Assembly (NCBI RefSeq): GCF_900091445.1
Contig: NZ_LT607733.1
Location: forward strand, 5,421,001 to 5,485,000
Direction: 5' to 3'
Origin: Micromonospora echinofusca
Lineage (GTDB): Bacteria > Actinomycetota > Actinomycetes > Mycobacteriales > Micromonosporaceae
DNA length: 64,000 nucleotides
Shown: positions 61,124-64,000 of the stretch, piece after piece
How positions within the stretch are numbered: the stretch's first letter is position 1
Layout: each line of letters opens with the position of its first letter
Program-made: the position numbers and the translations under genes
Notes under the pieces: model-generated
The model's input: the letters and a program-made list of their open reading frames with translations, nothing else
Told to the model about the DNA's origin: nothing
The model's database searches: none

Positions 61124-61171
61124 GATCTTGGTAGGGAAAGGCCCCTGGAGAGGCCTTTCCCTACCAAGATC
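61124..61171. repeat. GATCTTGG-family inverted repeat (copy 2)
   Basis: A perfect 20-bp stem: 61124-61143 (beginning gatcttggtaggg) and 61152-61171 (ending ccctaccaagatc) with loop cctggaga. Its ends and centre match the copy at 39763-39810. It lies in the gap between the convergent O-methyltransferase and MFS genes. Confidence 0.9.
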
Positions 61172-61207
61172 CAGGGGGACCGAAGATCCACGGGGCGCCG
61201 CTCGGCG

Positions 61208-62578
61208 TCAGGCGGGGGCCGGGCGCAGGGCGCGGCCCAGGCGGGCGGCAAGCAGCGCGGCAGCCGCGATGAAGGCCGGCAGCAGCAGGAAGGCCAGGTG
61301 CGGTCCGACGCCGTCGGCCACCCAGCCGAGCACGACCGGCGCGATCCCGAAGCCCACCCCCATCGAGTACGACGCATAGCCGGCCGCCCGGTCCGCGGCC
61401 GGCCCGGCGACGGCGAGCGCGATCGAGATCGCCAGCGGGTAGTGCAGGGCGTTGCCGAGGCCGAGGACGACCAGGCCGGTGACGGCGAGCCAGCCGACCG
61501 GCGCGATCCAGAAGAGCGCGAACCCGGCCAGCGACACGCCCAACGCGGCCAGCAGCAGCGGCACGGGCCGGTACCGCAGGGCGAGCCGGCCCCCGGCGAG
61601 CCGGCCCACGAACATGCCGCAGACGATCGCGGCGACGGCGGCCGAGGCGCCGCCGGCCGCCATCCCGGCGTGCGAGCGGAGCACGTCGGCCGTCCAGAGC
61701 GACAGGCAGACCTCGATCGAGCCGGTGACCGCCATCAGCACCCAGGCGATCCAGTAGGCAGGCGGCAGCCGCCGACCCGACCGCTGGGCGTCGGGCGCCG
61801 CGCCGACACCCGGGGCCGAGGCCACGTCGACACCGGCAGGGACCGCCGAGCCCACGGCCGCACCCGAGGCCACGTCGACACCAGCGGCGGCCGCCGAGCC
61901 CACGGCCGCACCCGAGGCCACGTCGACACCAGCGGGGACGGTCAGGGCGGCGGCGGCCGGGTCGGTGGCCGGCGGATCGCCGGGAGCCGCGGCAGCGGGG
62001 GCGGGTCGCGGCAGGCGTACGCGGAAGGTCAGGGCGGCGAGCGCGACCAGCGCGATCAGGCCGACCTCGACGGCCATCGCCGGTCGCCAGCCCCAGCCGG
62101 CGTCCACGCTGGCGCCGATGACCAGCGGGGCGAGGATGCCGGCGCCGGCGCAGACGGCGTTGGCCTCGGTCAGCGCGGCGGGCGCGCCGGCGCCGTGCCG
62201 GTCGGTGAGCACCACGGACACGCCGCTGATCACCAGCATGCCGAAGGTGGCGATCACCGCGACGGCGGTGATGGTGGCGGGCAGGGCGCGGACGAGGCCC
62301 AGGGCGGCGACGCCGGCCGCCACGCCGGTGAGCCCGGCCCAGATGGTCCGGCCCCGGCCGAACCGGCCGGCCAGGGGGGCGAAGAGCGCCCCACCGGCCA
62401 GGGCGCCGACGGCGATGCCGGTGCTGTGCAGGCCGGCGACGGCCGCCGAGGTGCCCTGTTCGTCGCGGAGCAGCGGCACGACCGGCCCGAAGCCGTAGAG
62501 GAAGAAGCCCCACAGCCCGAGCTGGGCGTAGGTCAGCCAGGTGAGCCGGTCACGGGTGAGGCGGGGCACCGGCCTCAC
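61208..62578 (-). CDS. MFS transporter with repeat-containing central loop
   Basis: A 456-residue major facilitator protein with twelve predicted helices. The first half includes YAQLGLWGFFLYGFGPVVPL and the MFS loop motif LFAPLAGRFGRGRTIWAGL; the second half starts with IAWVLMAVTGSIEVCLSLW. Between the halves is a ~90-residue loop containing about 2.7 tandem copies of a 16-residue unit (GVDVASGAAVGSAAAA), encoded by 48-bp DNA repeats at ~61816-61945. Substrate unknown. ATG 62578. It is co-oriented with the ABC permease gene but separated by 75 bases. Confidence 0.87.
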   Translation of the reverse strand: MRPVPRLTRDRLTWLTYAQLGLWGFFLYGFGPVVPLLRDEQGTSAAVAGLHSTGIAVGALAGGALFAPLAGRFGRGRTIWAGLTGVAAGVAALGLVRALPATITAVAVIATFGMLVISGVSVVLTDRHGAGAPAALTEANAVCAGAGILAPLVIGASVDAGWGWRPAMAVEVGLIALVALAALTFRVRLPRPAPAAAAPGDPPATDPAAAALTVPAGVDVASGAAVGSAAAAGVDVASGAAVGSAVPAGVDVASAPGVGAAPDAQRSGRRLPPAYWIAWVLMAVTGSIEVCLSLWTADVLRSHAGMAAGGASAAVAAIVCGMFVGRLAGGRLALRYRPVPLLLAALGVSLAGFALFWIAPVGWLAVTGLVVLGLGNALHYPLAISIALAVAGPAADRAAGYASYSMGVGFGIAPVVLGWVADGVGPHLAFLLLPAFIAAAALLAARLGRALRPAPA

Positions 62579-62653
62579 GCTACAAGTGTCGGACCGGCGC
62601 CCCGCCCCTGGTGAGAGGCAGCTCTCCCCGCCGTCAGGAGGGGGGACCCGCGC

Positions 62654-63409
62654 TCAGCGGACGCTGCGGGCGAACTGCCGCGCGGCCCAGACGACGCCGG
62701 CGGCGGCGAGGACCGCGATGATGCCGAGGCCCTGCCAGACCTTGTCGTCGCCGAGTTCGCCGGCGAAGAGGGCCCGGGTGCCGTCGACCGCCCAGGAGAA
62801 CGGGTTCCACTCGGCGATGCCCTGGAGCCAGCCGGGGGCGAAGGTCAGCGGCAGCAGGATGCCGGAGAGCAGCAGCACGGGCTGGGCCACCGTGTTCATC
62901 AGCGGGGCCAGCGCGTCCTCGCTCTTGACCTTGAGCGCGATGCCGTAGGAGACGGCCGAGGTCATCAGCGCGATCAGGGCCAGCATGAGGTACGCCAGCA
63001 GCAGGTCGACGAGGGACACGCGCAGGTCGAACAGGAGCGCGAGCAGCGTGATGATGACCGCCTGCACGATGAGCGACACCACGTCGCGCAGCGAGCGGCC
63101 GAGCAGCAGGGCGAGCCGGCTGACGGGGGTGACCCGGGAGCGTTCGATGACCCCGGCGCGCAGCTCGGCGATCAGGCCGAAGCCCTGGAACAGGCCGCCG
63201 AAGATGGCCAGCAGCACCAGCAGGCCCGGTACGAAGATCTTGTAGGCCGCCGCCTGGGTGGGCGCGTTCAGCGCCGGCTTGAGCAGCGGGGCGAAGAGCA
63301 GCAGGTACATCACCGGCTGGAAGACGCCGACGAAGACCCAGACGGGGTTGCGCAGCAGCAGCTGGAGCTGGCGCTGGAAGATCAGCCAGGTGTCACGGGC
63401 GAGTTTCAT
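62654..63409 (-). CDS. ABC-2 type permease (DrrB-like)
   Basis: A 251-residue ABC-2 membrane subunit with six helices (WVFVGVFQPVMYLLLFAPLL, FVPGLLVLLAIFGGLFQGF, SLIVQAVIITLLALLFDLRV, LAYLMLALIALMTSAVSY, LLLSGILLPLTFAPGWL, IIAVLAAAGVVWAARQ). The family motif with GVIERSRVTPVSRLALLLGR is clear. ATG 63409. It is 20 bases downstream of the ATPase gene on the same strand, so they form a DrrAB-like drug or lipid exporter pair. Substrate unknown. Confidence 0.9.
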   Translation of the reverse strand: MKLARDTWLIFQRQLQLLLRNPVWVFVGVFQPVMYLLLFAPLLKPALNAPTQAAAYKIFVPGLLVLLAIFGGLFQGFGLIAELRAGVIERSRVTPVSRLALLLGRSLRDVVSLIVQAVIITLLALLFDLRVSLVDLLLAYLMLALIALMTSAVSYGIALKVKSEDALAPLMNTVAQPVLLLSGILLPLTFAPGWLQGIAEWNPFSWAVDGTRALFAGELGDDKVWQGLGIIAVLAAAGVVWAARQFARSVR

Positions 63410-63429
63410 CAGATCTCTCCGGTCTGGGC

Positions 63430-64000
63430 TCAGGACTCGCGCAGCGAGCGGCCGGTCTTGGTGAGGAAGACGTCGTCGAGGCTGGGCCGGTGCAGCTCGA
63501 TGGAGCTGAGCGCCAGGCCGGCGCCGTCCACCCGGCGAAGGATCTGCGGGATGGCGGTCGCGCCCTCGTCCACGTAGAGGCGCAGCCCGCCCTCGTCGAC
63601 GGTCTCCAGCTTGTTGACGTACGGCTCGCCGTCGAGCAGTTGCGCGGCCTGCGGAGTGGCCGCGGCGTCGAGCCCGACCATGACGACGTCGCCGGAGATC
63701 TCGCGCTTCAGGTCGGCCGGGGTGCCCTCGGCGACCATCTCGCCGTGATCCATGATCGCGATCCGGTCGCAGAGCGCGTCGGCCTCCTCCAGGTAGTGGG
63801 TCGTGATGAAGACGGTCATGCCGTCGGTACGCAGTCGCCGGATCTCGTCCCACATGTGCGCACGGCTCTGCGGGTCGAGGCCGGTGGTCGGCTCGTCCAG
63901 GAAGACGATCTTCGGCTCGTGGATGATGCCGAGGGCGATCTCCACCCGCCGGCGCTGGCCGCCGGAGTAGGTCTTGCACTTGCGGTCGGCGTACTCGGTG
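63430..64000 (-). CDS. ABC transporter ATP-binding protein (5' part missing, DrrA-like)
   Basis: The C-terminal 190 codons of an ABC ATPase; the start and Walker A lie beyond base 64000. Visible parts: the ABC signature YSGGQRRRVEIALGI, Walker B KIVFLDEPTTGLDPQSRAHM, the H-loop FITTHYLEEADALCDRI, and the DrrA-type C-terminal extension ending LDDVFLTKTGRSLRES. It precedes the ABC-2 permease gene by 20 bases. It likely couples ATP hydrolysis to export. Confidence 0.93.
   Translation of the reverse strand, partial: TEYADRKCKTYSGGQRRRVEIALGIIHEPKIVFLDEPTTGLDPQSRAHMWDEIRRLRTDGMTVFITTHYLEEADALCDRIAIMDHGEMVAEGTPADLKREISGDVVMVGLDAAATPQAAQLLDGEPYVNKLETVDEGGLRLYVDEGATAIPQILRRVDGAGLALSSIELHRPSLDDVFLTKTGRSLRES

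Noticed and set aside
60455..64000. A natural-product gene cluster (O-methyltransferase, MFS, ABC exporter)
   Set aside because: The three transport/tailoring genes alone do not show a biosynthetic core enzyme; directions differ, and the ABC pair could serve drug efflux.

Overview
The window is chromosomal DNA from a high-GC actinomycete. GC-rich third codon positions, many GTG starts, lipoprotein lipoboxes, a GTP-type PEP carboxykinase, a biotin-dependent acyl-CoA carboxylase with an epsilon subunit, and a mycosin-like protease all point to Actinobacteria. Family resemblance suggests Micromonosporaceae (Micromonospora-like), but this is inference because no marker RNA gene is present. No rRNA, tRNA or CRISPR array was seen. 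The gene content is mostly core chromosome, with a few accessory patches.

Layout. 0-6.4 kb: a minus-strand DNA-repair/housekeeping run (partial DUF885 hydrolase, mazG, SurA-like lipoprotein, mfd). 6.5-8.4 kb: tandemly duplicated AraC-type regulators, each with its own copy of the promoter box. 8.9-12.8 kb: cyclase/formamidase-like protein, DUF559 nuclease-like protein, S66 LD-carboxypeptidase, small membrane protein. 13-24.8 kb: ppc, a Gly-rich membrane protein, rmuC, a large secreted subtilase, a lipoprotein, ispH, xseA/xseB. 25-32.5 kb: two paralogous lipoproteins, DUF4245 protein, glpX, a DMT exporter, ferredoxin-NADP reductase-like flavoprotein, rhomboid protease, transglycosylase-like cell-wall protein. 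32.8-42.8 kb: PhoH-like ATPase, small envelope proteins, an XRE regulator plus membrane protein, otsB, uppS, geranylgeranyl-reductase-like enzyme, membrane protein, pckG. 43-47.8 kb: two GtrA proteins, PH-domain membrane protein, birA and accD. 47.8-54.8 kb: a putative M50 protease/ECF sigma/anti-sigma operon, Uma2 protein, a complete IS5-family element, GH25 lysozyme and a Ser/Thr kinase. 54.9-59.1 kb: accE, a three-gene type VII-secretion-like cassette ending in a mycosin-like protease, and maf. 59.1-60.4 kb: a TnpB-only transposon. 60.5-64 kb: O-methyltransferase, MFS transporter and a DrrAB-like ABC exporter that runs off the end.

How the genes fit together. ppc, pckG and glpX make this stretch rich in the PEP/oxaloacetate/gluconeogenesis node, and a CRP/GlxR-like site lies upstream of pckG. 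The order GtrA - PH membrane protein - birA - accD - accE - maf matches the mycobacterial accD5 neighbourhood, but here accD and accE are about 7 kb apart and accE and maf are separated by the type VII-like cassette. That cassette is the most interesting accessory unit: its genes are translationally coupled, its second half drops clearly in GC, one gene carries a rare TTA leucine codon, and it encodes a small YxxxD-bearing helical protein, a helical/proline-glycine-rich protein and a membrane-anchored subtilisin.

Two further layers are easily missed. At least four intergenic spaces hold long, nearly perfect inverted repeats whose arms contain GATC, two of them clearly of one family. The TnpB element has matching hairpins at both ends in the same orientation, and its outer end abuts the ribosome-binding site of the next gene.
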